This document shows, in pieces, positions 1-11,280 of a stretch of DNA of 64,000 nt. This stretch comes from Fulvia fulva. Taxonomy: Eukaryota; Ascomycota; Dothideomycetes; Mycosphaerellales; Mycosphaerellaceae. Position 1 is the stretch's first letter. Each line of letters opens with the position of its first letter. The stretch covers positions 2,418,001 through 2,482,000 of the forward strand of contig NC_063021.1 in NCBI RefSeq assembly GCF_020509005.1. The letters run 5' to 3'. A model generated the notes under the pieces. It ran no database searches, was not told where the DNA came from, and saw nothing but the letters and a program-made list of their open reading frames with translations. The position numbers and the translations under genes were made by a program.

Positions 1-635
1 ACTACTTCTACTTCAATTACGACGGTATCTTAACACGACGACATCCTATAGAATCGTTACTAGGAGGACAATTCCTCTTTAGATTCTTCGCTATCTAGTA
101 AGTCTACTTAATAGGTACATATGTTATACCCCGACTCGCTATATCGCTTATAGCGTCGTAGCCTTAGTACTAGCCAAACACTATCTAGCGACTCTCTACT
201 CACTTCCTACCTCCTAGTATCCTCTAGAGGTATTAATTACGACGCCTTATCGAAGGCTAGAGACCCTCTAGACTAAATATACTTACGCTTTCGTGCTTTT
301 CGCTATATAAGGGCCTCGTTAGACTTACGTAGCTTACTAATCTCGCTTCGTATAAGAGCTATCTAATACGCTATCTCTCTACTCCCTTTTATAAGCTAAT
401 ACACCCCTTCCTATAACGAGTTTGGCGATGAACCTGCCCGGGCACGCATTTTGTTCGTTACTAGTGTCGATTGAGAGTCGAATTCTTTTATAGTTCGTAG
501 TGTCTTCGACTCCTAAGGGGTAGAGTCCGGAGCTAGAGGGGTTAGCGTACGTAGCTTAATATTAAGCTTATCTACTACTACCTATAGATTAAATAGAACT
601 AAACTAGCGCCTCTAAAGCTCGATAGGATGTTCTC
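1..635 (-). pseudogene. Fot1/pogo transposase remnant, C-terminal part
   Basis: This stretch is the reverse complement of roughly 15,700-16,338, the C-terminal half of the complete Fot1-like element at 14,534-16,398. The shared blocks are easy to follow, for example the complement of the segment that ends in the CATCCTATCG motif, and both copies carry many TAG/TAA codons. The left terminal inverted repeat would lie outside the window. The remnant stops at 635, where the copia-1 LTR begins, and the N-terminal half does not resume after the copia element. The rest was therefore lost by deletion or rearrangement. It is not functional. Confidence 0.8.
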
Positions 636-870
636 TATTAAGATGTAGCATCTTAAAGGGAGTCAACAATTAGGAAGTGATCTAGTAGCCTAAGGCATCC
701 ACGATAACTCAGCTTATAGGGAGATACCTTCTCTCCCCTTTAGCTTAGATAGACATCTAACATAATCAATATATTGGTTCCTAATATATTGCTGTATACT
801 CGTGCTATTAGTTAGTTAAAGATTGATCTCTTACTCTACTCCGCTACTATCTACCCGTACCTATTTAATA
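636..870 (+). repeat. copia-1 5' LTR
   Basis: The 235-bp LTR matches 3,650-3,884 along its whole length, apart from C/T and G/A changes. The terminal TG and CA have become TA and TA here. Confidence 0.88.
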
Positions 871-885
871 GGTTATAAGCCCAGG
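871..885 (+). other. copia-1 primer-binding-site-like sequence
   Basis: Directly after the 5' LTR comes GGTTATAAGCCCAGG. The unrelated copia-2 element has nearly the same bases (GTTATAAGCCCGG) directly after its own 5' LTR at 47,285. This position and conservation fit a shared primer tRNA. I did not identify the tRNA. Confidence 0.5.
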
Positions 886-1949
886 TTTATATAGGAATAA
901 GAGCAACCTATATTAGTATAGGTTACTTATATCCCTTACTATCGTAGTAGAAAACATCTAGGAATTAGAAGTCTACCCCGTCTATCCTATTAAGGAGCTT
1001 AGTTTAATACTAAGTAATAGGTAACCTAGACAAGGACTCTATACGGCTTACTTAAAGCTAATACCTTGAAGATACTCTATAGGTAGAACTACATCGAGAT
1101 ACTATTAAGAAGGACTTCGAGTAAGTCATTTGAAGCTCTACTAGGAGAGACAGACCTGTGTCCTAGCCCCGAGACCTTATACCGCTCCTTCTTTACTTTA
1201 CTAAGTAGGCCTTAGTATCTATACCTACGAACTTTCCGATTCTATACTAGAAGCCTTAGTAGGATCTGAGCCACTACCTTGGAACATACACACCTTGTTT
1301 CATTACATCTAATTTATTATAGATTTATACTAAGAGAAGATAGAGGAGAAGGGAGGCAAAATCCTAATTCTTAGGAGGGACAATTAGAAGAGATAGTTCA
1401 ACCTTTAGAGATATAAGATAGAGAGCTAATTAGCATTCTTTGCAATTAATGACCTAATAGAAGTGTCTTTTAATAACATTAAGGACAAGACTCTAAAACT
1501 CTAAGAAGGATTTCGTCTATTAGAGCCCCCCCGAAATAGATCAGCCAATTAAGAGCCCTAAAGTCGCTTAGCCGAGAAAGCTGTTTGTATAACTTCCCTA
1601 ACCTCCGGAGAACGTAGGGGAATTTCAGAAAATCGATCAGCTAATTAAGAGAAGCTCCCTAGATCCCTAGGAAATAGACGTTACTAGGTCATAAGTGACG
1701 GTCCCTAAATCATCCCTTGGAAAGAGAAAGGCTGACTATGATGTTGAGGGCTATGACATGAAACAGAAAGCCCTAAAATCTATAGTCCCTAAGCCCGAAC
1801 TAACCACTAAAGTAGGAGAAGCAATGGACCTCTTAGAGAACCTTGCTGCTTTTCACTAAGCTTTCTTTGTAGCTATGCAATCAGTGGACAGTTCAATACT
1901 ATAGGATAGCGAATTCCTAGAAGAAGTTAAGGAAATGGCCTTTTTAGTA

Positions 1950-3590
1950 ACTATAGAAGCCATTGTATACAAGCAAGAGGTCCTAATTCTAAAATCCTAT
2001 AAGGATGCTATAAATAATAAGAAATAGGGACATCTTTAGAAGGAAGCAATCTAAAAGGAACTAGATGCTCTATAGAGTAACAACACCTAGGAAAGATCTG
2101 TTCTACTAAAAGGAGCAAATCTGGTTATATCAAGATAGGTCTTTGATATTAAGAGAAGCATTAGTAGAGCTATTGAAAAGTTCAAGGCTAGACTAGTTAT
2201 AAGGGGCTTCTTACAGAAGTTTAGTGTTGACTTTATAGAGACATCTACACCTATAGTAAGACAGGACACCCTTAGGGTATTTATGGCTATTGTGTATAAG
2301 AAGGATCTTTATCTTTACCAAGTGGATGTGAACAATACATTTATAGAAAGCACCCTCTATAAAGACATCTTTATAGTACTACTACTAGGAGTTGAGCTTC
2401 CACTAAATATAGTGTTAAAAATCCTCAAAAGCTTATATAGACTTAAGCAAGTAGCTAGAGATTGGAATCAACTCTATGTGTCAAAGCTTAGAGAGATTGG
2501 ATTCACATAGTCAGAAGTGGATCTATGCCTACTTATCTATAAGAAGAGGGAGATCATAATCCTTATATATATAGATAACATTCCAATTACTACACTAAAG
2601 TTAATAGATATTCTCTAGTTCAAAAGAGAACTTGGCAAGATCTTTAAGATCAAAGATCTAGGTGAACCTGAAAAGATCCTTAGCATAAGAGTCATAAGGG
2701 ACAGGAAGAGAGGAATCCTGAAACTTGACTAAGGACACTTTATTAGGGACAGCCTAGCCAAGATAGGAATGAACTATAAGAAGGCAGCACCTACACACTC
2801 ACCTATAGACAGCTATGAGGCCCTCAAACCTTCAAGCTATATAGATAAGAGGTGTGACAAGGCAGAGTACTAGAGTATCAATAGTACTTAGATATGGCCA
2901 GCAACAATCATAAGGCTAGACATTACCTTTGCCCTAGGAAGGATGAGCTCATTTGTGAGTGATCTATCCACCTACTATATAAAGGCTTTGAAGAAGATCA
3001 CTAGGTACCTAAGATCATACCCTGATCTAGGACTTTAGTTCTCAAAGTCTAGAAAAGGACACCTTATTAGATACTGTGATTCTGATTATATAATAGATAA
3101 AGCAGATAGAGTCTCAATCCTTAGGTATGTCTTCTTCCTCTATAGGGCACCAGTTTCTTAGATAAGCAAGAAGCAAAAGTCTGTAGTAACATCTATAATA
3201 GAGGCTGAATATATAGCTATAAATATATATACGGAGTAGTCCCAATTCCTACCTTTACTGCTAAGGGAAATAGATTGTCTAGAGTTAGTAGGAGACTGTT
3301 CCTATTAACTAAGAATCACTAGAAACTAGGAGACTGTATCGAATTTGAGACCAGTCTAATTAAGAGGTGATAACCAAGCTGCCCTTACCCTAGTGAAAGA
3401 TGTACATGTTTATAACAAGTCGAAGCACATTGACATTGCCTATAACGCTATTAGGAAACTTTAGTAGAGGAGGCTTATTGCTATTAAGTACACCCTAACC
3501 TCTAAGATAGTTGTAGACGGGTTTACAAAACCAAAGACTAGTCCACACTTCTAGAGGTTTATAAGCTAGCTGAACCTGTCATAAAAAGGT
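1950..3590 (+). pseudogene. copia-1 pol remnant: reverse transcriptase and RNase H
   Basis: The frame shows Ty1/copia RT landmarks in order. A block ending in KFKARLV lies near 2,180-2,200. It is followed by the YQVDV motif near 2,320, the SLY-LKQ-ARDW block near 2,430-2,465 and the catalytic box near 2,560-2,585. The RNase H part includes an S-x-EAEY segment near 3,190-3,210 and a KHIDI block near 3,425-3,440, then a DGFTKP-like end near 3,515-3,535. TAG and TAA codons interrupt the frame repeatedly. The catalytic YxDD box reads YIDN, a G-to-A change in a TpG context. The element cannot make active RT. Confidence 0.85.
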
Positions 3591-3649
3591 CTAAGTACTA
3601 TTGATAGGAAGTGAGTAGACTGTAACCTCCTATACGAGATGAGTAGGAG

Positions 3650-3884
3650 TGTTAAGATGTAGTATTTCAAAGGGAGTTAATAATCAGGAAGTGATCTAGC
3701 AGCCTAAGGCATCTACGATAACTCAGCTTGTAGGGAGATACCTTCTCTCCCCTTTAGCTTAGATAGACATCCAACATAATCAACACATTAGTCCCTAATA
3801 TATTGCTATATGCTCGTGCTATTAGTTAGTTGAAGATTGATCTCTTACTCTACTCCGCTACTATCTACCCGTACCTATTTAACA
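3650..3884 (+). repeat. copia-1 3' LTR
   Basis: This 235-bp direct repeat of 636-870 keeps canonical TG...CA ends. The purine-rich GAGATGAGTAGGAG just upstream is the likely polypurine tract. Confidence 0.88.
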
Positions 3885-4573
3885 ATTCCCGTATTTTTAC
3901 CTTATAGAGAGATTTGTTTATAAATCCTACCTTCCTACTAAGGTGGCCTTCTAACTATATATATCTCAGTAGTACCCCTATACACCCCTACTACGTAATT
4001 AACCGTTAAAGGTTAACGAGATTTAACGCGCAAATTTCAGGGTCTAAAGGGGCCCTTAGCTCGTTAATATATCCTCCTCTATTACGGAACTATCCCTAGT
4101 TTCACCTCTACTACGCCTAATATAAACCAAGAAACTATACCTATAAGTTATACGTTAAGAAAGGCGGATCCGGCGTCTAGTCAAGTAGTTAGTCTAGAGA
4201 TATTAAGGAGATCGCAAGTTTATTATATAAGGGGCTAAGGAGGCCAAGTCAAAAGGCTAGTCTTCGTAGTAAGCTTACTCTCGAATCAAGGATATAGCCT
4301 AGAAATTAGTTAAGTACGCTAGAAACTAGGTACTAGAACTAGAAGCTAGTTAAATTAAGGTTAGAAACTAAAACTACTACCTATATAAACCACCTTAACT
4401 TCCTAACCTTAAAGATCCTCCTATCTAACCCGCCCTAGACTCAATTCCACTTAGTGTCAAGTAGGTCATTAGTCTACTCCTACGTAGTGTCCTTACCTAC
4501 TACTATCTCCCCTATACTCTCTCGTAGTAGTATCTTCTTCTAGTCCGTATTATCGCTAAGGTTCCTAAAGTAG
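3885..4573. other. Unassigned RIP-altered repeat, segment 1
   Basis: TA-rich, CA/TG-poor DNA shows no domain I recognise. It ends with AGTAG, the left target duplication of the solo LTR that follows, and continues at 5,094. Together with 5,094-5,544 and 10,683-11,030 it forms one older unit into which a gypsy-A LTR and LINE-B were inserted. Confidence 0.5.
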
Positions 4574-5093
4574 TGTTAGGGCGAGAGCCTGGCCTATGAG
4601 ATGTAAGGGTGAAAGCGAGAATGCAGGTACGAAGTGCAGATGTAAAAGGGTATAGTATGATTGCTATACAAAACAAAAGACGAAGGAAGTAAGAGAGGCC
4701 TAGGGAAGGCCAGATATTTATACGCGACCCTCGCGAGTGCGTGTCCCCGTATCAACAGGGCTAACCCGTGCGAAGCCGCGCTTAGTAGCTTTGCTCAAAA
4801 CCTTATTCTAACCTGCCCTACGTTCCGAGTCTTCTACGTGCTTCTTCTAGGGTCCAGCGTAGTCGCGGGTGCTCGCGGGAGTGCCGTAAGTCATATAGTT
4901 ACGAGCCGAAGTGAATCTGTCAAGGTTTGGTAGAGGGGTGAATTTGGAGGGCTAGGTCCCGTAGTAAATGTTACGGGGCATATGATTCTTAGCGCTCTTA
5001 TACTAAGCTGGACTGTCACTTCTTAACGACTTCTAAGCACTCTAAGGCTCTTCTGTCCCCACCTTCTGTACTCTCTATAGGGAGACTATGACA
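4574..5093 (-). repeat. Solo LTR of gypsy-A
   Basis: This 520-bp sequence begins TGTTAGGGCGAG and ends GACTATGACA. It is the same length as, and nearly identical to, the two LTRs of the complete gypsy-A element (23,905-24,424 and 29,676-30,195). A perfect 5-bp duplication AGTAG flanks it (4,569-4,573 and 5,094-5,098). It is therefore a solo LTR left by recombination between the two LTRs of a complete insertion. Orientation follows the element's coding strand. It keeps many CA/TG dinucleotides, so RIP has been mild. A 90-codon open frame inside it (4,661-4,933, plus strand) is part of the LTR. Confidence 0.93.
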
Positions 5094-5544
5094 AGTAGCT
5101 AATGTTACTAGGGAAGTAGTTCTTCTCGACAAGTCGTATAGTATTAAGCTACTTATCAAATATAAGGGTAGCCTTTCGACGCTACGTAGTAAGTCGCCGG
5201 TTCAGCGGGCTAGTATCCTTATTTACTATATCTTGAAGCTATTCCCGAGTATTAACAATTACGTCCGTATCCTACTAGTTCTTAAGTCCGACTATAGTAT
5301 CGGTTATTAGTAAGAACCCTCGTAGCGATATAGTCGGTACGAATATAATACTAGGAACTACGCGCCGTTACCCGAACCCTACGGGACTTTCGGAAGGTCC
5401 CTTAAAGTTCCGGTAAAGCTCTACTACCTAGTCGATATACTACTTCTACGAGGCGTCTAGCGTACTATTATTATCGACTAAAATGAGGTAAGGGTCGATC
5501 TACCGGAGAGTAATAGAGTATCGGTCTTACCGCTATAGAACGAG
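5094..5544 (+). pseudogene. Unassigned RIP-altered frame, segment 2
   Basis: Reading from 5,094 on the plus strand, one frame is interrupted almost only by TAA/TAG. It looks Gln-, Ser- and Tyr-rich if those stops were once Gln or Trp codons. It runs into the left TAGAACGAG duplication of LINE-B (5,536-5,544) and continues in the same phase at 10,683. This could be part of a retroelement gag or another repeat-encoded protein; I recognise no family. Confidence 0.4.
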
Positions 5545-5899
5545 TATATAGATAGATAGATATCTCATTACGCTATTATAGTGCCCTTTGGCCTATATAG
5601 CTATACTATCTTGTTTTCGTATATATAGAGGGGAAACCGTATTAGTAAAAACCCCTCCTCCTTCCCGCCTATCTTTTCCCCCTCGTTCTCGTCTTAGATT
5701 TCCCTTATTAAGGGTACGCTAGTATTATAGGCCTGCCCTAATGACTACCCTATATATAACCCCTCTAACTTCCGCCTCTTATCTATCTACTCCTCCGTCT
5801 CGCTCGCTAGGCTAAACTACTAGAGGTATCCCTACTATAATATCTACCGAGAGATTTAGTAAATATTACCTTTATCCCTAATAATTAACTTATAGTCTC

Positions 5900-8800
5900 T
5901 CCTCTCCGCTTAGTACCTCCAATTTCTCCTACTACTCGCCTACTACGGGCATCGTAGTAGTATATATTCTAGGATTTACGATAGGTAGCTATACGAGTAG
6001 GCTAGGCTTTAGATATCTAGTACGCGTCTCCTAAATAGGTAGGCCCTTAATCTAATATATTCGGACATAATTTGGATCGCTATACTTGCTTCGGCCCTTA
6101 TTAGGTCCCTATATAGCTAGTATTTATGTCTCTAGAAGGCTCGGAGTACTTCCGGGCCTATTGTCTTAGGGGGCTTCCTTTTCTAGTCCTACTCCTATAG
6201 GTAGCTCGCTATCTATTCCGCTAGGCTTTAGGTCTTAGCCTTGCTCCCGCCGGCCTAGCGCGCCCTATGCTCCTCCTCTTATCGTACTAGCTACTCGGTA
6301 CTTGTCTATACGGCCGTAAAGGTAGTAAGGTCATCCTCTCTCTAGCTTATCCGATACCCGGCCCCTCTCTAGTAGCGGCTTTCTATCTTATTCTTTACCT
6401 CCTAGATCGTAGTTTATACTAGGTAATCTATCGTCTTTACCGCGTATTGAATTCTTATTCCCCGGATATATTAGCCGATTAGTAGTATTCCCGTCTCTAT
6501 TTCTACCGTACTTATTAACGTTGTCTTATATACCCCTAGTATTCTACGTAGGTTACCTACCTATATTATGTTTAGAGGTTGCTCTATCCGTTTCGGGATC
6601 GGCTTACCTAGGCCTCCTATACCCTAGATCTATACCCCGTATATTATAGCTAGTCTAACGATCGCCTTATATATTACCCTTACCCTATCGAATATTACTC
6701 CCTATATAGACGCCGTAAGCCTCTTTATCGAGGCTTCGTTAACTTACGCTCGACTCTAGGCTTTCTTAATCTAGACGTTCTAGCTTAGCTTTGGGTCGAG
6801 CTAGATCCCTAGTACTTATAGCTCCGCTAATAGCTTAGTCTCGTGTCCTTAGATTCTTACCGCGGCCTTTATATTATAGTACGTTCTCGCTTTACTAAAG
6901 TATATAAGCTAGTACTTTTTAGGGGCGAACCGGATACTATACTTCTTTACCTACTCCTCGTATTTCTTATACCTATCTTTAAGGCGGCGACAGTTCTCCT
7001 CCGTCGAGTCTAACTAGGCTAGAATGTTTATATCGTCTATAAATCCCGATACTAAGGTTTATAGAGGGGTGAGTAGGGGGATTAGATCAGATATAAATAA
7101 TAGAAATAGAATAGGGGAGAGAGTAGATCCCTAAGGTATTCTAGCCTCTACCTTTACCGGGTCGGACGTATACCTCCCTAGGACTAGGTATATCGTCTGT
7201 TCCTAGACAAAGGAGTAGACGAACTTCGTTACCTACCGAGGGATGCCTTTCTATTATAGGATATATATTAGCCTTTAGTATAAGGCCTTATCGAAGGCTC
7301 CTACGATGTCGAGGGATAGTAAGGACGCCGCTCGGTTCCTACTATAGTACTAGAGGGTCTGAATTTGCTCCGTAATTAGCTCTATTACTATTAGTATCGA
7401 TCGCTAGCTTCTTCCCGCTATCTATATTACTAGGAGTAGGTAGTTGTTCTCGGCTAGCTACGTAAGTCTCTAGGCTACTATATTCTCTAGAACCTTCCCT
7501 ATTGTGTTTAGAAGTACGATTAGCCTATAAGATTTAGGCTAAGTATAGTTCTCCTTCTATAGCTTACGTAGCACTACTATTATAGACTCTCTATACGGCC
7601 CCGGGTAATACCCTAGCCGTAGGTACGTAGTAAATAGGTCTATAAGGCTCGGCGCGATCTCTTCTCTATACTCTTTTAGTATTATATTTAGTACCCTATC
7701 TAGGCCTAGGGCTTTTCGTCCTTTTAGCTTACTTATAACTCCTTTTACTATATTATAGCTGACTGCCTAATCTATGTCTAGGGGTTCCGGGTATATACTC
7801 GGGTCGATGTCTATAAGGTCTACCTCTACTTACGTAGAAAAGAAATAGTCGGCTAATACTCTTACCTTACCCCGGGGCGTAGTCTAGGCAATCCCTTCGC
7901 GGTCTACGATTAAAGGAAAGTAAGGGGTTCGTTACTCTTTAGGTAGTCGTGCCTATTTAGCTAGTCTCTATATCTGTTCCGGGTTTTCTATAACGAGCCC
8001 GATCGTCGCTCTCTAGTCCTATAGCTTATCACGTCTTATCTATACCTTCTTCTCTTATGTCGCGCGACAGTATTACTCCTACGTCTCTTAGGTATGTTCC
8101 TTCGTCTACTATCGCCTTGCCCTTCTAGCCTCCTTTACCTTCGTAGAGTATTTAGGAGTCTAGAAGGCCTTCTACTACGTTAAGGGCCGGAGTAACGGCG
8201 TATATAATTCCGCTACTTACTATATAACCGAGGTAATCTATTCCGCTACTTAATCTAGCTAAGCTGTCGTCTCGAGTTCCCTATACTACGGTAGGTTCGC
8301 TATTAGGATGTCTCTTATATCGTCCTAGCGTGCCTTCTTCTAGTTACGGCGTAGTTCGCTTACTAGCTCCTCTATCGCCTTTACCCCTAGCGTCGTTTAA
8401 ATAGGGATATAGTCTAAGGAGGCCTCTAGCGCGTAGTTTACTCGACATTAGACTAGTCTCTCTTCAAGTTCTCGTAATAGAAAGTATAGGTCGATTATAC
8501 TTATACTTATACGGGCCTTCTACGTCTCTATTCCCTTTCGGGTTACTAAGGCTATTCCGTAGCCTATAGTTATATCTAGTAGCTTCCCCCCTAGATACGC
8601 GTACGGGGGAGTAAAGTCGAGTCCCTACTATAGGTAATAGAGGTTAAAGTCGCCGAGGAGTACGTACTTCGCGTCTTAGCTTAGGGTCCGCTCTAGGTAG
8701 GCGAGGGTTCCTAGTTCCCTACTCGTTCGACCCTACGGTAGCGGGCTATAGATGTTATAAATCTAGATAGGGCCTTATGTCGTATCGATCTAGATTAATA

Positions 8801-9190
8801 TTATATCTCCTAGATTACCCTACTACGGTAGTATAACCTCCTACGACTTAAGGTCGATAGTCTTACTTACGTATATATATGTCCTCGGGATAACGCCTCG
8901 TTTGCCTACGACTACGGTATAGTATCTCCGGTCATTATAAGTAGCTAGTAGTCCTATATAGAGGTTGAGCTATAGTTCCTATACCGTAATAACGTAATAC
9001 CGTAGCGGGTCTAGCTCTTATAGAAAGTAGCGCTAGACTTTGTCCCTACTTTTATTTACGTTATACTATACGATAGTAATGTCGTCGTATAGTATTATTC
9101 GTTATCCGTAAGGTCTATTTCCGTACTAACCTACTATATCTCCTAAGTCTATATCCCGCTCTCCGGCTAGCCCTAGGACCGCTAGGGCGC
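5900..9190 (-). pseudogene. LINE-B copy 1 ORF2 (endonuclease and reverse transcriptase)
   Basis: The minus strand encodes an apurinic-type endonuclease at roughly 8,400-9,080. Its N-terminal QYNVNKSRD block and the LLGDFNL motif (complement of about 8,645-8,665) are visible. A reverse transcriptase follows, with the catalytic box FIDDIN as the complement of about 7,025-7,045. The catalytic Asp pair is intact because its codons contain no CpA or TpG. TAG and TAA codons interrupt the frame many times. The ends of the frame are approximate. Confidence 0.8.
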
Positions 9191-9239
9191 CCTAAAGATT
9201 TATATTTAGCCTAGTTCGTTAGTAGCCCGGTTTTAGTGT

Positions 9240-10600
9240 CTTAGCCTACCGGAAGGTAGATACGTATAAGGTTAGGTTCCCTTATTGAACTCCTCTACCC
9301 TCTTCCTCTTACTCGGCTCGAAGCCCTTATATACGGTAGGTCCCTCCTACTATTATTAGGGGTACCTAGCTAGTATAGAGATCCTTACTTGTCTTACTCG
9401 TTCTTATACTACTATTCTAGCTAGGCATTAGTTTAAATACGCTAGGTACCTTCTATCGTAGTATATATACCTACTCTCCTTTTTTAGGCATTCCCTTCTC
9501 TAGTATAGGCCTATATAGTAAGGACACCTTAGGGTCTTCTCTCTGTATTTTAGGGCTATATGACCGTACTATTAGTATTAGAAGCATTATAGTACCCTAT
9601 AGCTACTCTAATAGATCTCCGTGTCTATTCTCTCGTAGTTCTAGAATAGCCTATTATCTAATATCTAGTTAGCTTGTTCTACTGTCTCTACCTAGATAAT
9701 AAGCAATAAATACGTCTTCTATCGGTCTACTGTCTTATATAACTATACCGACTTCGTTAGCCGTACTCCTAGGGATATATTATAGTTCTATACTTAGAGT
9801 TTAGGAAGGTCTTCGACCTTAAATGTCCTAGGGACGCCGTAGGCGATAACGATATACTATTAGTAGGAGACTCGTACCGACTTCGCGACTTTAGTAGTCT
9901 ATTCCTTATAGGTCTCTAGATTTCGTCTATTAGACTCTTCTACGGTCAAGAGTCTTACTACGCCTATTGCCTCTACCTTCGCTCTAACTATACCTTTTAG
10001 CCGATTCTATCGACAATCTCCTTGATTATTAGGGCTACGATTTCTTGTTTCTCCGCCGGATTAGTAATATATAGGCGTACCGTATTACTTGCCTTCGTAG
10101 GGGGTTAATTCTTACCTACTACTACTATTACCTATATAGTTAGTCTCTAGGCTACCTTCTGTGTTACTTATTAGATTGTCTTCGGGATTTAGTATAATAG
10201 CGCTTTTAGCGCTCCTAGTAGCTATCCTATAGTATTCTTATATACCCGGGCTAGGTGTTCGTTATCCCCTAGTAAATTTTCCGACTCCGTATATAGAGTC
10301 GTCTACGCTATATTGTTTATCGTTAGCCTCTACTTTCTATATAGTAGCCCTTAGCTTATGTCCTAGGTTTTTCCTTAGTTTGTTCCTCGGCTTAGCTCTT
10401 AGTACTAAATATTAGTAAGGCTATACCTCTCGTTAGTTACTATCCTCTACTACTATTTAGGGTAAGGTCGCGCTTCCTAATTAGGTAGTTATCCTCCGTA
10501 GCTCCGTAACTCTAGGGTCTACCGTTAGGGGAACGGAACCTTAGTTTTAGGGTTCTTTATACTACGATTCCGCCGCCGCTAGCGTAGGCGGGTCGCTACT
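9240..10600 (-). pseudogene. LINE-B copy 1 ORF1 (gag-like)
   Basis: This region is the reverse complement of 62,560-63,930 in LINE-B copy 2. That copy carries a run of CCHC-like zinc knuckles near its end. The frame is broken by TAG/TAA and the zinc-binding Cys codons have largely become Tyr. ORF1 proteins of Tad-like LINEs bind the element RNA. Confidence 0.65.
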
Positions 10601-10682
10601 ACTTAAGTAGATTACTCGTCTTAATAAGGGCTGTCGAATAGATAGTCCTCGTTAATAAATTCTGTCGTTCTTTTAGAACGAG

Positions 10683-11030
10683 TTTTTACTAACCCTTACC
10701 GCGCCCTTATTAAGATTGTCGGTATCCTATATAATACCGAGGTCGGTAAGCTTACTATTTACCCTATCCTTAAACATTCTATCTAGGCGGCCGTCTTTAA
10801 TAAGCTCTTTACCGTTATACTACTAGTAGCCCTCGTTACCGTAGTTTACGGAAGTAGGAACAAAAGTAGAAAAGTAGTTCTTTTAACCTACTTATAATAA
10901 GCCCGCGTAGTCCCTACTATAGCTAAAGGAAGGTAGCTATCCCTAAAAGGCAAGAGCGTTAGTAAAGCGTAACTAGAGAGCGCCGATAATAAGGTAAGTA
11001 ACTCCCGTTCTTAATACCTAATAGGGTTAA
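10683..11030 (+). pseudogene. Unassigned RIP-altered frame, segment 3
   Basis: This continues segment 2 after LINE-B and one duplication copy are removed, in the same phase. The frame shows only TAG/TAA interruptions through about 11,030. It includes a hydrophobic stretch near 10,810-10,855. I recognise no domain. Confidence 0.4.
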
Positions 11031-11280
11031 GTAATATAGTTGGCCGTGTTTAGTAAGGCTTCGTAAGCTTTCTAGTAAAGCTAGTAAAGTTACGTATAGT
11101 ATATACCGGTCTAGGGACCGGTAAATATATAGACTACTAAGTAAATTTCTTAGTAAAGGAGGTACGACTAGGAAGTAAGAGCCTCCTTCTAAGCATTTTC
11201 TAAAGGCTATTATATATCTATCGTACTAGTAAACTATAAGTTAGTGAACTCCTTACGCCTAAGAAAAAAGAAACAATGAA
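11031..11280. other. RIP-altered AT-rich spacer with short palindrome
   Basis: It holds two ACCGGT boxes (11,105-11,110 and 11,117-11,122) around a 6-bp spacer. GACCGGTAAATATATA at 11,116-11,131 recurs in inverse orientation at 14,498-14,513. No coding domain is seen. It could be the LTR of gypsy-C, but I could not define its ends. Confidence 0.4.

Larger units (their letters stand above)
636..3884 (+). mobile_element. copia-1: shortened Ty1/copia LTR retrotransposon, RIP-altered
   Basis: Two direct 235-bp repeats bound the element (636-870 and 3,650-3,884). The right copy begins TGTTAAG and ends TTTAACA; in the left copy these ends read TATTAAG and TTTAATA, as expected for RIP. Copia-type reverse transcriptase and RNase H lie between them. 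At 3.25 kb it is well short of the usual 5 kb for the superfamily. I could not recognise gag or integrase in 871-1,950, so an internal deletion is likely. The flanks (TTCTC on the left, ATTCC on the right) do not form a target duplication, and the left flank is a Fot1 remnant that does not continue on the right, which suggests a rearranged edge. Confidence 0.88.
5545..10673 (-). mobile_element. LINE-B copy 1: non-LTR retrotransposon, near full length
   Basis: A 5,129-bp insertion is flanked by the 9-bp duplication TAGAACGAG (5,536-5,544 and 10,674-10,682). On the minus strand it reads ORF1, then ORF2 with endonuclease and reverse transcriptase, and ends in an ATCTATCTATCT tail at 5,545-5,565. 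Its 5' 1.5 kb is the same sequence as 62,483-64,000 on the plus strand. It is heavily RIP-altered with dense TAG codons. By two-ORF layout it belongs with fungal Tad-like LINEs, though placement within that group is an inference. Confidence 0.88.
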
